DNA of 64,000 nucleotides, taken from positions 124,001 through 188,000 of the forward strand of contig JAKOGH010000833.1 of the NCBI GenBank assembly GCA_024811115.1, read 5' to 3'. Of the stretch, positions 47,357 to 59,383 are shown piece by piece. The position numbers were made by a program, and so were the translations under genes. The notes under the pieces were generated by a model. The model was given only the letters and a program-made list of their open reading frames with translations. It searched no databases and was not told the DNA's origin. Each line of letters opens with the position of its first letter. Position 1 is the stretch's first letter. This stretch comes from Terana coerulea. Its lineage: Eukaryota; Basidiomycota; Agaricomycetes; Polyporales; Phanerochaetaceae.

Positions 47357-50300
47357 GCGGCAGAAGGACAGAGCAGAACATCCGAGTTCTTTACATTCTA
47401 TACTACACACCGAGGCTTAATCGTGTCATTTCACCCTCAAAAACTGCAATTACCGGTCTTATACTTCTGATGCACACATACTTCAAAGACGCTATTTTTA
47501 TGACGCTTTGGTACAAACGGCTTAGCTTGAGGTGCTTCGTCCTGAGTTGCTTTGTCGTCGAGGGCTTGAACCAAGCTCGAACCACAGCGATAGCCATATT
47601 GGGAAACCGCGGCGTGACCGCGAAGAGCGACGGTCGTCAGTTTGATCCGCCTCTTCGGCGGAGCTCAGAATGCGTCGTCCCGACCGCGAGAGGCGCTTGA
47701 CCTGAACGTCGGCCAACGTCTCGCAAAGTGAACAAGCGGAGGCGGGGTGGCGTGCAGCGAGTGTACTTGCAAAGAGTCAACGGCGAGCCCGTAAAACGTT
47801 CGAGATCGTTGAGCCATAGCCATACCCAGGACACGTTTTCTGTCGTCCTCATCGAAGATTGTTACCAGCACTTGCCAGGTTTCCCGAGATGTAGTATGGT
47901 TTTGCTGTTGGAGCGAAAGGTGCTAACGATACATCTCGTAGCTTGAACCCAGCAGCCGATCGTGGAATGGAATGAAGACACCTTCGTCCGCGTGCCAAGT
48001 ACTTCGCTTAAAGCCAGTAATACCCACTAGCATATCACCGCAAAATGTCAATAACTAGATGGCGGTGAGCTCCCAGTACTGAGTAGCATGCAGCTCACCT
48101 ACGAGGCACTCACTCATCTCTGCTACTCTCTCCCGCGCCCCACCTAGAGTGGGCCCCTCTCATCGTGGCGAAGCTGTGATCCAGCAGGCGCGCTGCCGCA
48201 GGCGAACACGGCTTGGATTGCGGTCGTAGGCTTTTTCCAAGACCGGGGTGCGGTACGATGAGAGGCACTGTCATGCTCGCAGGCGGACATCTATCCATAT
48301 CGTCGCCCATCGACTGCGATGTAGGGATTCAGTTCTCGAGAGTATCTCCAGACGGGCCCGCATTCAGACATCGCAAGAAATACCGGGAGGAGGTAGGATG
48401 TGGTTCGAGGGAGGGAGGTAGAGTTTGCTGAGAAGCTTACCTGACGATGATAGGAAGAAAGGCGGCCACCATTGTTCCTTCTCACGCCAGGCTGGCATGC
48501 CCCCACTGTCGATGTTCAGATACCTCAGGACTCGGTCTGCTCTGACAATCAGACATGACGGTGCTCAGTACTCTCTCGGTCTTTTATAGTCGCGGTCGAG
48601 CAGGACGAATGGGGTTCCCATGGGTTTGCCAATATTCTCGGACAAGTCCGCCATTCACGGCATGAAGGGACGTCGCCCATGGCTTTCCCAGAGCACCTAT
48701 GGCCCTTATGCTCAAGTTAGCCAAGGGCGCAACGATGCCTGCGACGCATGTAACTGTGTTAGTACATTAACCTTCCTGAATTCGCGGCACCCTGCCTTGG
48801 GCACTCATAGCCATGTCAGCGGACGATGGCTATACAGATGCGTCGGGCGGCTTCACCAAGGAAGCGTCACGGATACCACCAGGCAACGGCATCTGCGAAC
48901 TGGCGATAGGAGGATTCAAGGCAGCCCTTGTTCTCTCCCGTGAAGAGAGCTCTCGGAGTGTTCGGAAATCAGTGGCGTTACGGTTCCCGCACCATTAGGG
49001 ATAGTGAACCCCTTTGTGCGGTATGTGTACGATCGGGAGCTCCATACCTGTTCTAATACCAACTGATAGGTGAATTCTAGTGGGAAAACCAGGTGCAATT
49101 GCCGTGTGCGGTATTCGGGGTCAGTATCACAATTCAAGTACTCTTTCCTGTCCTGTTACAGGGGCGAACCTCGGCAAGCGGGCAAGGATGTCAAATCAAT
49201 CTGCGGGCAGCTTGGTCCCGCCGATGTCCCCAGGCCTGTTCACTGGACCCGTGGTCCCAAGGGCGCGGGAAAGGACCATCGCCACCCGCGAATCTTCCAA
49301 CGGTAGCATCAGCGGCTCGAACCAGAACAATCGCGGCTCGGTCCCCATATCGGAGTGTTCTCCACACGATCTAGGGCTGTTCTGCATCTATCACGAATCG
49401 TCGAGGCGTAGCAGTTTGGAAGCTTATGACTGTGGTCTGTGCGTGCGGTTGCTCATAATGTCAGGTGCAAAGGTATGTGCGCAGTGCTGTGACTCTTCTC
49501 CTGATCGCCGCATTTGCAGCAATGCTGGACGAGACCCTCTCTGTGCATTGAGTTCTCTGCAACTGCTGAAATTCTGTTGCGTAGGTACCTAGGGTAGTCG
49601 GTCAACGCTTCGCGGAATCTGTGGCCTCGAGCGCGGCCAGGCGTTCAATGCCTTCACCGTACACTTTGTCATCGGCCTACCGGTAACATATTTGGCGCAC
49701 GCGAAGTGTGAAGATTCCATTTTTGAGAAACCAAAGATGACTTGCCGGGGGTGTTCTCTAAAGTAAGGCTGTATACAACCCTCCGCTCAAGGGTGCTCCG
49801 TGGAGGTCCCTGTGACGTCGTTCCTAGGTCTACGTACTTCTCAGTGAGTCATTTGCAATGCAACCGAGGCATTCTGATTGCGGACTAGTATTCGGGTACG
49901 AATCACTGTAATGAGCTTCACCGCCAAGCAACGGCGGTGCAACACTCCGTCGTTGGCCTACACTGGACAGTCTTCAGGACCCCGAGCACTACTCTGCCTC
50001 AGGAAAACGTGTCCCCCGCACAAACACATACACCATCGCAATTGGTCGGCTGCTCGACCAACGCCGCGCCACTCCCTGGAGGCTGTTTTTGCTTCTATGG
50101 AGAACGGTCGCACAGGTCGCTCAAGGCCCTTCGCGTTAACAGGGTCCTGGATGTGACCCCAGTGATGATGGATTGCTCGAAGTAATGTGTTTCATTTGCT
50201 CGAGGCTGATGCGAGGTTTATGTGCCAGGCGGGCTGTTAAGGGTTTGTCTATGCCGTGGACAGCGTGGGTAATTCCAGTTCAGATTCGGTATGATCTCTC

Positions 50301-50564
50301 GGTTGAACAACAACAGATGCCGCGACTCCTGCTTCTCGGGACAATTAGCCTGACTCAGTATGGCTTTTGTGCTGTCGGATGGCGATGGGGCTGTATTTGA
50401 TGATTGTGCCACCCTCGCTGGCGCGCTCTAAGGACCGGGGTGATGTGGCCCTCCTGATGAGATACTGAACATTGACCAAAAATGGTAGGCGAAGCTGAAC
50501 AAGTCTGGGGTTATAAATGGGCTGAGATCCTTCGTCTTCCCTCACTTTTGCGCCCTTCCTCAAA
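47357..50564. other. Gene-poor stretch with unresolved small ORFs
   Basis: About 3.2 kb. Minus-strand frames at 47665-47871 (MLVTIFDEDDRKRVLGMAMA start) and 47522-47716 may be parts of one spliced gene. A minus-strand frame near 48291-48503 (MPAWREKEQWWPPFF, later SECGPVWRYSRELNPYIAV) and a plus-strand frame 49080-49592 (Ser/Asn-rich) have protein-like composition. None has a recognisable domain, so none is called. Confidence 0.3.
50512..50517 (+). promoter_or_regulatory. TATA box of CaaX protein 3 gene
   Basis: TATAAA stands 48 bp before the ATG at 50565, followed by a pyrimidine-rich leader (CTTCGTCTTCCCTCACTTTT). Position and context fit a fungal core promoter. Confidence 0.5.
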
Positions 50565-50952
50565 CATGCCTCACAATAACTTGTGAGTTTTTCTATACTC
50601 TTCATATGCATGTGCCGACTGCTCTCCTTACTGTAGTGGCGGAGATTTCTTTATGCCTGAGCCAGTGCACTATCCGCCTTATTTACAAGGGCAATATCCG
50701 GCCGACTCGCAAAATAGGATGGCTGGGATGGACAGCACTCCACCGAACTCTCACCACAGTCCACCAGTCGGTAAGTTATTGGCCACGTTTATTACATGAA
50801 TCTGTACTGAGAATCGGTGAATAGAAACGCAAGACTTTTATGAGCTGCGTACTCGAGGAGATCCAAGGCCCGGTCACCCCACGAAGACTGCGGCACCGAG
50901 GCCGTCAGACGATAATGATAGTGCTGACTGTTGCGGCTGCTGTATCATGTAG
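50565..50952 (+). CDS. Small Pro/Tyr-rich CaaX protein 3 (CCIM)
   Basis: Exon 1 is 17 nt (MPHNN plus two bases), donor GTGAGT, exactly as in CaaX protein 2. Exon 2 (acceptor TACTGTAG) reads GGDFFMPEPVHYPPYLQGQY, PADSQNRMAGMDSTPPNSHH, SPPV, donor GTAAGT. Exon 3 (acceptor GTGAATAG) reads ETQDFYELRTRGDPRPGHPT, KTAAPRPSDDNDSADCCGC, CIM. The protein is about 87 residues. The tail CCGCCIM combines a CaaX box with three more cysteines. The DPR block and intron positions link it to protein 2. No Asn/Arg-type pheromone cleavage site or receptor gene was noticed nearby, so a mating pheromone role is possible but unsupported. Confidence 0.75.
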
Positions 50953-52874
50953 CTACACGAGGATGCTTTTCGGGGCTGCTCTTCCCTATTAGCGCGCAGT
51001 GTCGCCCAACCTCCTTCGTCAGTCTACTCGCGTTGACAGTCCCGGTCAAGTACTGTGTTCTCCTCGGACAATTACCCCACCTCATTTCATCGGTGCATCC
51101 ACGCTTGGCATGTTGCCTTTCCTCTACTACGAGCTTATGTGTACATAATTCTGTCTTTTATTACGCACTATTTTCGTTCTCCTCTTCCTCTGAGTCTTAG
51201 TCCCCCAACGTGATTGAACTATAACAGTTACTGCATTTGGAGTCGAGCGGAGATCATCACCGATTCATCGGTGATGCGCCAGTTGATGCATCGTTGATGC
51301 GCCCTCATGAGAGGGAGCAGAGCTCAAACAGCAGTGCTCGATGCCTAGCGCTGAAGATAACCGAACTTCAAGAGCTTGGCTCGGAGCCTTCATCCAACCT
51401 TCATCACTCGAGGCACCTCCAAACCACGTTCCATGAAGCACCTATACACTGTCTTCTCTTCGTTTTATCCTTGCATCTTGACTTGTATCATGAAGAAGTT
51501 GACGATAGCCGCCCCATTCCAGCTGGACCTGCAGACTCGGCGTGGACTGTGGCCAGAAGTTGGCGTACAGCGCACATTCGGGACGGTGGCGAGTGGTGTC
51601 CTCGTCTTCTCATCAAGAACCCAAACTCCGTTTAGCCTGAATCCAAGGGCAGGACATGAGATCGAGCATACTTACGCTTATGTCCGTTCATAGTGCTGCT
51701 TATATACGGGCCGGGCTTCATCCAGAACAACGATCACCACGCAAAGCTCGCCATGCAAAGCTGGGAAAATGATGTGTCATACTCAAACTATTAGCATGAG
51801 GTCGAACAGGCTCTCCACCCAGTCCCTACTCTCGACCAAGCTTAACCAAAGTGAGCCATTAACTCTGGCTCGATAACCGCATCTAATAGCAGGCAACGGT
51901 GTGATAACCAGACTGTTGAGCTTGCCAACAATTACTTACGATTAGCCTGCAATGTAGCCGGCGACCTTCCCGCCATTGACGTTGATCTTCATTGCAACAT
52001 ATCTCGCGGCTACCGCTTCATCCATCGATCGGTGTGAAGTTGCAAGAGAACCCGCATCTGCTGGCGCTCACTGCTGGTGTGTATTGCGTTCACGGTTGTC
52101 CTCGAGCTTCCGTTCCTCCACGAAGTCACGAGCTGCGTCTAACGGTGATTTTTGCAGGAACAGTATGTCGTGAACGCAGCCAATTTATCTGGTTAGCAAT
52201 GTGGAGCTGGTTGATGAAATACAACCTTGGAGACGCGCTTGCTTCCGCCTATCCAACGGGATCTGGATATATCGCACGAAATGCAGATAGGCTCTATCTC
52301 AAGCCGTGAAGGGAAGGAAGCGATCGCCTCGTCTTCTCACGCTGGACATACTATGTGCCTTTCCCCTCACATCCCGCCGTTAAGCATGTACGTTGGTCTA
52401 AGTTCTTTCAGACCTACTCGATTTTCATCCTTCCTCGACCGTCCTCAGGTCATCCCGGCACCACACGCAGGCGTGTACACCACTGACAGTGGTGGCGCGC
52501 CCTCTACGCCGCACAAACTACCTCCCGCAGGGTGGCAACCTAAGATTGCTGGACACGCTTGAAAGTGGGACGGATGGCTGCCAATGGTAACCTAGTAGGT
52601 AAGCTAAATAGCCTGTGTCCCGCCTATAAAGAAAAGCGCTCATGCGATGAGACGTAGATATCTGGATATCGACGGTGCCTAACACCTGTCTTATGTGCAA
52701 ATCCGCCTTGATGAACACAAAGCCACCTTTAGCATGTATCTGTCGCGCCCATGGAATCTGATGGCTGGACGTTATATAGTCTGGAAGTGTAGGGCAGCTG
52801 CATCGTCAAACAATCCAGCTCGCCCAATAACCTCTCGACCTCTCTCAGGCTATCGCCAATATATACATTATATC
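50953..52874. other. Gene-poor stretch
   Basis: About 1.9 kb. Besides the short ORF ending at 52562, a plus-strand frame at 51237-51635 and overlapping frames to 51693 have no motif. No supported gene. Confidence 0.35.
52449..52562 (+). CDS. Putative terminal exon ending QPKIAGHA
   Basis: After a possible acceptor CGTCCTCAG the frame reads VIPAPHAGVYTTDSGGAPS and TPHKLPPAGWQPKIAGHA then stop. It resembles the minus-strand frame ending at 46257 over 23 residues, including QPxIxGHA at the C-terminus. The upstream exon may start MCLSPHIPPLSMY near 52354 with an intron beginning GTTGGT, but this is uncertain. No known motif. Confidence 0.35.
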   Translation, partial: VIPAPHAGVYTTDSGGAPSTPHKLPPAGWQPKIAGHA

Positions 52875-53179
52875 ATGGCCACCTCACCGGCACCGAGTTA
52901 TCTTGTGGCTGCAGCGTGAGCTCGCATTGCTTTAGTTTTGGCCGCTAGCGCACTCATATTTTTCTTATTTGACGCAGCGCCCAGGCTGTAATGCCTTACG
53001 TGGACAACAGCCTCAATGTTTTGGATGGAAACTGGAACGACGTCGTGGAAGCATACAAGGGGGTAGTTCTTCATCGTAACAGCCACCCCAAAGCACAAGT
53101 CAGAAGCTCAACGCATGGCCGTGGCTCAAGCTCGCAGGAGCCTGACAGTATGTTCGCTCAGCTCCGACTCAGCTCCTGA
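52875..53179 (+). CDS. Small protein, unknown (about 80 residues)
   Basis: Two exons. Exon 1: MATSPAPSYLVAAA, donor GTGAGC. The intron of about 62 nt ends TTTGACGCAG. Exon 2: AQAVMPYVDNSLNVLDGNW, NDVVEAYKGVVLHRNSHPKA, then a Ser/Arg-rich end QEPDSMFAQLRLSS. A TTATATAG-like element lies about 100 bp upstream. The join keeps frame and gives protein-like composition with an amphipathic middle. No CaaX box, no domain recognised. Size, splice style and location are like the CaaX genes on either side. Confidence 0.45.
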
Positions 53180-54885
53180 GTCACCATTCAGAGTACCACG
53201 CTGATCACTATGGGGTCGACTAGACTTAGTGAAACTTTCCTTGAATCTTAAGAGACAAAGGGACTACGCCCCTGAACCTCAAGCTTCTGATGTTACGGAT
53301 TTAAATGTTTCGTGCCAGTGTATCATCGCGTAGTAATGACTGTTCATAATACGGTGTCGTCGTTGTCGGGTAGATAGCGTTTACATACACGCCATTGCGC
53401 CATTGCGGATGGTATAAATTTGGAAAATATCCCATAATTGGTGTGGATTAGCGTACGTACCATATAGGCATGCTCGTGAGCCGCTGTCCGCTGACTAGTT
53501 TGCACTCACGGTGGCACCTGCCATTATATAATTTATATTCAGACTGACGGCGCCTGATACAAATTCGGCGTCTGAGGTTGGCGCCACTGGCCGGACGCCT
53601 GTGTTGAAGAGTCGACCACCACGTCGCGGCATCTCTAGCCACCTCTGGGATCACCTTCAAGATGGCGTGTACTTGCGAGGCCATGTCGCACCGCTCATTG
53701 GACGATGCGCTCAACCACCCACAACATTAGGCCATCAGCGCATCTAAGTATTTGCACAGATTGAGACGAACACCGATCGCGGCATACACTACAAGAGGAC
53801 CTACAAGATCACCAGTTTAGATCTCTAAGTAGGCACGGCTTCTTCGATGAGACAGAATTTCTCCGCTTCCATTCGTATACATACTGAACTCCCACACTTG
53901 GAGGTACGTATTGACGGAACACCCACGGCGTAACCAGACTATAACATCGACACATGTACATCAGCCCAATCGGGACCCCGAGACAATTTGTACAGGTGAG
54001 GATGCCTGTTCCGCTTTGTATTATGCTCCTTGCTGCCGAGGATATTCCCTGTCCTACTTGAGTCAAGTTGTTGTGAAGCGGTGTCGGGCGTTGGTACCAC
54101 CGCCTTCAGCGGCACTCCATAGAATCGTTCCATGGAAAAGTGACCAGTGCGCTCACTCCCCTAAGCAGGACAGAAAGAGACAAGGATGGCTGAGAACACG
54201 TTTCTAACGCGTGCATCAACGGCAATGGCACCGTCTCTGGCGCCGATTCTCCTAGTATTCGATTGAATACAAGCAAGGACGAAGGCGGAGAATCCATCGT
54301 GCACCGACTGTCATTTATTCTTTGCTTACCACTGCCGCGATTCTCCCGGCGCAGTTGCTTAGCACATTGGGCATCGCATCCAGGCATGTTTTCCAGTGCG
54401 CATTGGTTCTACCATATCACTCACAGATGCCAACCTAGTACACCCGAGTAACAGGGCTGCTTCAACCCATTCAGCAATAACGACGGTCGCTAATTCTTTG
54501 CCACTTACACTGGTGCGAGACGTTACTCACTAGTGCATTCTCATATATTCATTCTCTACTGATACGCATGGTCTAGAGCACAGTCGCAAGTCTGGTGAGT
54601 TCAGCTCGAAGCCCTGCGGCCTCCGTGGCGAGAAGCTCCAGAAGGCTCTACACACGTATATGAACCAGGCTGTAAAGAGATATAATTTTTCCCAAAGCCG
54701 TGCCAGTAAGTTGAACCTCCGCATGTCGAAGTCGTGGTTCGGAGAGAGGCTGTGCACTCTATTTCGTATAAATGACTCGCTCACATCTGGGTAGATCTAA
54801 CATCCTTTACCCTCCTGGTTCAACCAGCAAGGCGACTTTTGCACCTTTACCCTTCCGGTTCAACCAGCCAAGTGACTTTTGCATC
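53180..54885. other. Gene-poor stretch
   Basis: About 1.7 kb. A plus-strand frame near 54588-54796 (SSKPCGLRGEKLQKALHTYM, later SKSWFGERLCTLFRIN) is protein-like but has no start or splice support. Otherwise nothing recognised. Confidence 0.3.
54804..54883 (+). repeat. Two tandem 40-bp copies before CaaX protein 4
   Basis: 54804-54843 and 54844-54883 are adjacent direct copies with 35 of 40 identical bases (common core GGTTCAACCAGC and GACTTTTGCA). The second copy ends two bases before the start codon, so the duplication lies in the 5' leader or core promoter. Confidence 0.85.
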
Positions 54886-55274
54886 ATGGACGCGGCTTAC
54901 GCTAGCTCTGGGTACGCTCCCTTACCTATCTATACTACCTTCACGACCTTCATACCATGACATCTAGTCCGTCCGGAGTCCCTGTTGCCGATGTTTATCA
55001 CCAGCCGCTACCCCATTCCGGCGGCCTGCTCGAGGCATCTCAGCAGCCTTGGGGGACGAGCGCTCCGACCATGGTCTCAAGCGATTGTTACGGCTCAGCA
55101 AACCATGAGGGTCAGTGGCATTTTTGTTTACGTGACGTCGAATCCGCTCAAGCAAATAGTGGAGCAGGATCCTCTGAAGCCCATTCAGAGCAGCAGCCTC
55201 GCGGGAAACAGAGCCAGCCCACAGGAGCCGGAAATGGCTCTCACAATGGTGGCTGCGGCTGCATAGTGATGTGA
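54886..55274 (+). CDS. Small Ser/Pro-rich CaaX protein 4 (CIVM)
   Basis: Exon 1 MDAAYASS plus GG of Gly, donor GTACGC. After acceptor CATCTAG: PSGVPVADVYHQPLPHSGG, LLEASQQPWGTSAPTMVSSD, CYGSANHE. A possible 42-nt second intron (GTCAGT to GCTCAAG) keeps frame whether spliced or not. Then ANSGAGSSEAHSEQQPRGKQ, SQPTGAGNGSHNGGCGCIVM. The CaaX box CIVM is preceded by GCG, giving one extra cysteine for possible palmitoylation. About 100-115 residues, disordered composition, no signal peptide. A TATAAA at about 54767-54772 lies 115 bp upstream. It shares the short-first-exon design with the other CaaX genes. Confidence 0.7.
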
Positions 55275-57429
55275 GGACTCGTACCCTCACCAGCTCACAA
55301 ATACGGACGAGATACTTCGCCGCGTCGAGTGTTACTCCAAGGTACCCGGAGTCTAAACCCCATGCCCCCATGCACACTTCTATTGTCGTTCAGCATCCTG
55401 ACCCTCCTCACTGTCTTTTATAGCTTTCACGCTTGCACCGTGCTTTTTCTTCCGCCTCGGCATTCGAACATTTGGTCGATATTGATTAGTTGTTTCTGTT
55501 AGAACTATCTCATTGGACCTTCTCAGGACAGTTCTCCTAGGACAGTTGACTAGCGCTTGAACCAACCCCCCAGACTTTCGTAGCCTACGTAGCCTGTCTC
55601 GCTGTCGTATGACGTTATGTAGCTGTGGCTTAAAGACAATGATACCCATGACACGTAGTATGTGTCGCCAATGTATGCTTTTGCACTCTTCGATTGCTCG
55701 AAGCGATTCAGCTCAGGGATACGGGTGGTGTAAATTTAAACTTATTCACGAGCTTGTCAAAACGCACAAAGCGGAAAAACTGAAAGACACATTAAGCACC
55801 ATAGATTAGCTGCTTGAGAACGTGCTTAAACTTAAGATTCACGAAGGCTACTGCGCCGCTTGCTTTATTTACCCAAGTCGTTTTGCAGCTGTATAGGCTT
55901 AGCGGTCCTTGTTGTTCAATGAGAGGGAGATCCCATCGCTATTAAGCTTATTACTTACCTCGGATATCACTACGCAGCTGAGAGAACCGAAGCCAGGTTC
56001 GCAACTTCCGTACTCGTTAAAATTCTGGGCAGCTCTCCGACGGGGCGCTGCGGCTTCGTGGTGCCGACGGGTTCCTACTGCGCACGAAGGAGGACATATA
56101 AGTAAAAGATGAGTCTTTGCCTTCTTTAGGTCACAGTTGATCTACATGACTGATCGACAAATTAACATAGCCTTGTGTAGCTTAGCTGCTGTTAGGTCTG
56201 CCGAAGCGACTGAAGGCTCGGTAAGGTTGTGTGCTGAGAGGCGCTTTCAAGTTCCCGTCGTTTATACGGCCCGGTGGAGATACCGACGAATCACGACATG
56301 CTCAGTACGGGGTAGCACCAAAGGCTCATCGATGCATCGCCCATGATCCCCAGCGGCCGTCATGCCGACTAGAATGTGAAGTGAGGTGTCACTGTTGGAG
56401 ACATGTCAGAGTGGCAAGTGGGTGCAAAGTACAAGCACGCTCTTACTAGTAATTTCCATGCATGCCAGACGGCCAAATGAGAGGATCGGTGGTGCTTTTT
56501 TCACGCAGGTCGACTCCAGCTAGAATGAGTTGTGGTTAAGACATTGGAAAAAGCGCGCAAAGAGGTAAGCTCCAATAGCCTTCAAGGGGGTCTTCATATC
56601 AGTTAACTGACGGAATAATGAGGCCTGGTCGGACGGGTACAAAGCCTGTCATGGCTCAAAGAGGACTTCTCGACGAACTGCGCTTTCGTCAATTGTTTAC
56701 TCGGACAAACTCTCAGGCCCAGTGCTTGGTCGAGCTAGAGGAAAGGGAAGTAGTGGGATAGACGAGATCAGTTTGAGCCTTGTGAAGATCTCTGCAGTAC
56801 ATACTGAGGAGTCGATGCTGCATGTTGCAACAGAGCAGCGAACTCACCCCTAACTTGAAGACTGTTACAGGTAAATAGTTAATAAATTGATTTAAAAATA
56901 TAACCCCCTTTAAATCACGCATAGATAAGCTAAACTCAGGAGCTTGACGTGCAATCCCTTCGGAAATGCCGGCTACCTCGAACCTACGACCACGGACCAC
57001 TTCCGCAATTGTCTCTTGTTCAACATCGACGTCGTCGCCCTCGTCTACTAGACGACCTTGTTATTACTTGGAGAGGATGGAAGTGTAGGATCGAATAGGC
57101 AATGCAGCTAGTTGTTGTACATACCCTAACGCTGAGTATTGTCATTGCCTTGTTCTGCACGGGCTATGTGGGCCACACCTTTGCTCTGAACGTACGCTTT
57201 GCGCGTATGGAGTGTGCTATTGTCTTAACGAAGTCCATGATATTCTTCGAGAGTGTGAGTTGCGATGTTGGAGACTGGGGCGGGTGAGGCGGTGGCGGCC
57301 GCGTGCGGCTCCGTGAGGTTATAAAGAGAGGAGCGGAGCAAACTCTTCACAGCCTCTTTTACCATCGCACACAAACCACCACCACCTACCAGCTCACTCG
57401 CCACTTGCACCTCATACCTCGAAAAAAAC
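55275..57429. other. Gene-poor stretch
   Basis: About 2.2 kb with short frames only (for example a basic minus-strand frame 55380-55649). The last 130 bp form a likely promoter for the next gene: TATAAA at 57320-57325 followed by a C/T-rich leader with CACCACCACC. Confidence 0.4.
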
Positions 57430-58923
57430 ATGCGTTTCGTTGCGTCCTCGTACACTCCTAGAGCACCTAGACCGTCGTATCCATACCAGCAGCCGTCTAC
57501 TTACGACGTAATGCTCGCCACCCAGTCCTCGCCAGGGTATCTAACCGACACCCCGCCTTTGGTGGCACGGTCGCTGGCATCTACACCGTCGTCGTCAGCA
57601 TTACCGGAAGTCGAAGGCATCCGCGGACTCCCCTGCCGACGAGGCTGAAATTCTGTACGCCACAGGCCTTGACCGCCTGGATCTGAATGGAGACGAGTCT
57701 ACCAGTTGGAAGCAAGACCACATCGTCCAGAAAAACTCTGCATTGCCATACAAAGCAAGGGGTGGTGCTCCGACGTTTGTTCCAAATCCGCACGCGTCTC
57801 CGTACATCCCCACCATAGTCAGGAGACGCGCTGCCGCCGATCCGGCCAATTGTGGAATCGACACAACGACCTGGCAACCGCATCGCGACTGGGTGAGGGC
57901 CTTCCGGGCGGGGTCTGTGGCGGCGTGGCCGCCCTCTAGAGAGAGTGGGCCCAAGGTATCGTCGACGGTGGACCTTGGGATACGGCGATCATGTCCGAGC
58001 TCGCGGCCAGGTTCGTTGAACGGGTTGCAGAAGGCTGTTCAGCGGAGCTGGCCTATGTTGCTCCATTGGCTCTAGACGTGCACCGATGTTTCCAAGCGCA
58101 CCTGGGTGAAAGCGTAGCGACGTCGTTCCTTGCACTGCTAAAACAGCATCTGCTTTCAGAGTATAGGGCATGGTGGCTATCAGTGAGTTTCTTCCTCTTC
58201 TGGCCCTCTTCTGCTCAAGTCCTTCTCGCTGTGCAGACTTTGCCGTCATCGATAGCCAGTATCCCGACATGCTCTGCGTCACCGCCACACATGCCGGCAT
58301 ACCGGAACGTCTCCTCCGCAATAGCCGTAGCGACGTTTGTGGGGGACCTCTTTTCGGAGGACCTCGTGAAGGGCTCGTTCGTCCAGCTGTGCATGAACAT
58401 GCTCCTCGACAAACTATCGCTACTGGAAGAAGTTGAAGCATTGCACGTCGTCATATCTCACTCCGGAGAGCGACTCTACGATCGAGTGCCCCTGTATGAC
58501 ATCCTCGGTAACCTCCAGAACCGGTGCGCAGACTCGCCTATATCCAGTGTGGTCGGCAGCCCCAATGTTGCTCAGCAAGTGCAGCATCACCTCAACGTAG
58601 GTCCCTGTTTCTGGCGATTGCTATCCCCTGGGCCCTCACACCCGTTGCCCTATTAGACTATTGCGACCATGATCGATACCTGGGCAGCCGCACGTTCTAC
58701 GCCAGCCCCATCCGAGTTTTCGGAAACGGCGACCGACTACTCCGACGACAACCCCGAGCACACAGTCCACCGATCCATTTCGTCAGAACAAAATCATCCT
58801 GCGACTTTCCCCGACGAGAGCAGGGCGCCGTCGCGACCCGCGCCGCAGGCGGCAGAACCGAATGCGCTACAGGCGCATGTCAAGTCCCCGGAACGACGGT
58901 GGGCTGATATCGTCAAGGCGTGA
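57430..58923 (+). CDS. MIF4G-like helical-repeat protein
   Basis: Probable eIF4G-like (MIF4G-type) scaffold; exact role unknown. The N-terminus MRFVASSYTPRAPRPSYPYQ is Pro/Ser-rich; then KASADSPADEAEILYATGLD, TWQPHRDWVRAFRAGSVAAW and SSTVDLG. The helical part begins DTAIMSELAARFVERVAEGC, continues HLGESVATSFLALLKQHLLS and, after a GT-AG intron, has the MIF4G-like block TFVGDLFSEDLVKGSFVQLC, MNMLLDKLSLLEEVEALHVV. After a second intron ending CCTATTAG the tail runs TIATMIDTWAAARSTPAPSE and ends ERRWADIVKA. The frame breaks twice without splice signals: near 57604-57609 and at the G-run 57977-57979, where VDLG must step one frame to reach DTAIMSEL. Both are simplest as missing bases. Confidence 0.65.
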
Positions 58924-59383
58924 TTCGGTTTGCTGGGTCATACTCTGATTATCATTGCATGTTCTCAGCTACCCCACAACACTCCTTATCTTCGCATTGT
59001 CTCTTCTCATTAGCACCGTGCATTGAACACTTCATCTAATGTATCAAGTATCACCGAAGTACTGAAAGAAAGAATCATTTTACCCAAAACATCTAGCGCG
59101 CCTCCAACACGACTTCATTGTACAATGCAACATGGGTCATTATGAGATCGACAGGTGGTGATAGACATTGATGTCTTACAGATACAAGCGTATAATAGCT
59201 TGGGACAGTTATGGTGAACAGCGCAGATAAAAAGGAGGCGAGGTGGGTAGAGGTCGCGAGTATGATTGAAAATACGAAGAAGAAATGAATGAGTGAATGC
59301 TATAAGTACGAAGGGTCCTAGCACAATGATGGCGGCCTGACCCTTGTTGATATGTTTCTGTCTTTTCAGACCTTGCACGTCGT
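58924..59383. other. Intergenic between convergent genes
   Basis: 3' regions of the MIF4G-like gene (plus) and NOT2 gene (minus). No gene motif seen. Confidence 0.4.

Noticed and set aside
48813..49592. Plus-strand frames of 60-170 residues as genes
   Set aside because: No domain, no supported start and frames overlap one another; composition alone is not enough.
40632..55274. Mating-type B locus with lipopeptide pheromone genes
   Set aside because: CaaX boxes fit, but no seven-helix STE3-like receptor was found on either strand, the proteins are Pro/Tyr-rich and longer than typical precursors, and the tails have several cysteines. Kept only as an alternative.
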